64,000 bases of DNA from Arthrobacter alpinus (lineage in GTDB: Bacteria; Actinomycetota; Actinomycetes; Actinomycetales; Micrococcaceae), in NCBI RefSeq assembly GCF_900105965.1, contig NZ_FNTV01000001.1:1798001-1862000 (forward strand), given 5' to 3'. The position numbers and the translations under genes were made by a program. The first letter of the stretch is position 1. Each line of letters opens with the position of its first letter. Positions 62,977 through 64,000 of the stretch are shown here, piece by piece. The notes beneath the pieces are model-generated. The model had not been told where the DNA came from and did no database searches. It worked only from the letters and a program-made list of their open reading frames with translations.

Positions 62977-63404
62977 AGTCCAATTCCTGCTTGAAGTGAT
63001 TTCAGCGATTCCAGGGCCGGCGCAACTTGTGCCGAGAGGCCCGTGCCGTACCAAATTTGGGCCATTCGGGCCAGCATAACCACAACTGTCACACCCACGG
63101 CGCCCATCACGTAATTGGACCAGTGGGTGCGTTCCATCATGGCCCAGTAGAACCCGGCTACGGGCAGTGCCGCCGCGGTGAACATATAGCCCCAGAATTC
63201 CCAAGGCTCACCAGCCAAGGGTTCGCCAGCCAATAGCCGGATGAGGGAACCGATCGCGTAGGCCACGATGAAAAGTTCAACGGCTGCCAAGGCCAGCAGC
63301 GTGACATCGTTGGGCTTCTTTTTCATGATCGCCGCAACGACGCACACGATGGTGGATGCGAGTCCTACGATGGCGCCAATAACAAACCAGGCGTCAATGG
63401 TCAC
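62973..63404 (-). CDS. Small integral membrane protein
   Basis: 143 residues with four hydrophobic helices: WFVIGAIVGLASTIVCVVAAIM, LLALAAVELFIVAYAIGSLI, FTAAALPVAGFYWAMM and YVMGAVGVTVVVMLARMAQIW. Starts 4 bp inside the truB end and overlaps the next gene by 4 bp, so it is translationally coupled to both. Function unknown. Confidence 0.8.
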   Translation of the reverse strand: MTIDAWFVIGAIVGLASTIVCVVAAIMKKKPNDVTLLALAAVELFIVAYAIGSLIRLLAGEPLAGEPWEFWGYMFTAAALPVAGFYWAMMERTHWSNYVMGAVGVTVVVMLARMAQIWYGTGLSAQVAPALESLKSLQAGIGL

Positions 63405-64000
63405 TGGGCACTTTCCTGCGGTGCAACAGCCGGCTTGACTTCGGGGTCCGGGGGAAACACAAGGACCGGCTTGGCGTGCTTGCCGGCGTCGGCCAGCAAG
63501 GCAACCAGTGTTCCATCGGGAGCAAAAGCCGCCGCTGGGTCCTCGCTCGTGTGCGTCCCGTCGGGGCTGGCCGGGATTCGGCGCCCAAAGGACAGTTCCC
63601 GGGCCTCGTCGGCTGTCAGCTCGCGCACCGGCATGAGGGCGCGGGCGGCATCGGCAATGTCCAGGATCTCTAGGTTCTCGGCCAGCGCCTCCAGCGTGCG
63701 CGCACGGTCAAGGGTGTATGGCCCGACGGCGCTGCGGCGCAAAGCGGTGAGGTGTCCCCCAACGCCGAGGTCGGAACCCAAGTCTCGGGCCAGGGCCCGG
63801 ATGTATGTTCCCGAGGAGCAACGCACGGTGACATCCACGTCTACGTAGCCGACGCCGTCGTCCATCACGTCATGGCGAATATCGAGTACGTCGAAGCTGT
63901 GGATGGTTACGGGGCGGGCAGCCAGCTTAACCTCTTCGCCGGAGCGTACCCGGGCGTAAGCCCTCTCGCCGTTGACCTTGATGGCGCTGACGCTGCTGGG
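63401..64000 (-). CDS. truB: tRNA pseudouridine(55) synthase, C-terminal part (runs off the right edge)
   Basis: About 199 C-terminal residues; the start is beyond 64000. SSVSAIKVNGERAYARVRSGE, IHSFDVLDIRHD and VRCSSGTYIRALARDLGSDLG are TruB motifs; the catalytic Asp lies outside the window. It makes pseudouridine 55 in all elongator tRNAs. A ~40-residue Pro/Ala tail ends the protein. Upstream of the two membrane genes with a 4-bp overlap. Confidence 0.95.
   Translation of the reverse strand, partial: PSSVSAIKVNGERAYARVRSGEEVKLAARPVTIHSFDVLDIRHDVMDDGVGYVDVDVTVRCSSGTYIRALARDLGSDLGVGGHLTALRRSAVGPYTLDRARTLEALAENLEILDIADAARALMPVRELTADEARELSFGRRIPASPDGTHTSEDPAAAFAPDGTLVALLADAGKHAKPVLVFPPDPEVKPAVAPQESAQ

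Overview
The window looks like chromosomal DNA of a moderately high-GC actinobacterium of the family Micrococcaceae (Arthrobacter in the broad sense). This is inferred from the protein sequences and gene order. From right to left the order truB - ribF - rpsO - pnp - M16 peptidase - dapB - dapA - rnj - ftsK - pgsA - cinA - clgR-like - DUF3046 - recA - recX - miaB - miaA - dapF - hflX - dinG - lexA - his genes - infC - rpmI - rplT - rRNA methylase - pheS - pheT is the usual actinobacterial core arrangement. No phage, insertion sequence, CRISPR array, rRNA or tRNA gene was seen.

Left part (1-6.6 kb) is accessory. It holds the C-terminus of an M1 aminopeptidase, a homoserine dehydrogenase-like gene broken by a frameshift, a phosphopantetheinyl transferase divergent from a polyphosphate kinase 2, a proline iminopeptidase/P-loop kinase pair, a CGNR zinc-finger regulator, and a small run of decayed genes (GNAT acetyltransferase remnant, frameshifted DM13 lipoprotein). 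From 6.6 to 20.2 kb lie pheT/pheS and the infC-rpmI-rplT translation operon. Between them are a lipoprotein/HESGH protein/SIMPL cluster, an acyl-CoA ligase, an SOS-type radical SAM gene, a NUDIX hydrolase and an MFS exporter. From 20.4 to 27 kb a leftward histidine operon (hisC-hisB-hisH-small membrane ORF-priA) runs on into sseB and an MFS gene.

From 27 to 45 kb DNA repair, RNA modification and cell-cycle genes dominate: a LysM cell-division-inhibitor-like gene divergent from lexA, dinG, hflX, dapF, miaA, miaB, recX, recA, a ClgR-type regulator, cinA, pgsA and ftsK. LexA-box-like palindromes lie upstream of lexA/yneA-like, recA and the radical SAM gene, so these probably form an SOS regulon. 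From 45 to 50 kb are rnj, dapA and dapB. From 50 to 54.3 kb a divergent molybdenum-cofactor cluster (moeA-moaC-mog-moaE leftward; moaA-moaD rightward) sits beside a LuxR-type regulator. From 55.9 to 64 kb are the M16 peptidase, pnp, rpsO, ribF, a tandem GNAT protein, two small membrane proteins and truB, which runs off the right edge.

The most unusual items are: a LexA-box promoter with a probably leaderless start for the radical SAM gene; infC starting at ATT and carrying a very long Ala/Pro/Lys-rich tail; several long, nearly perfect hairpins in intergenic gaps, including a 24-bp inverted repeat after lexA; a 29-bp palindrome before the clgR-like gene; a 49-residue membrane protein embedded in the his operon; and three disrupted genes near the left end. 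I did not find a convincing wholly new multi-gene system.
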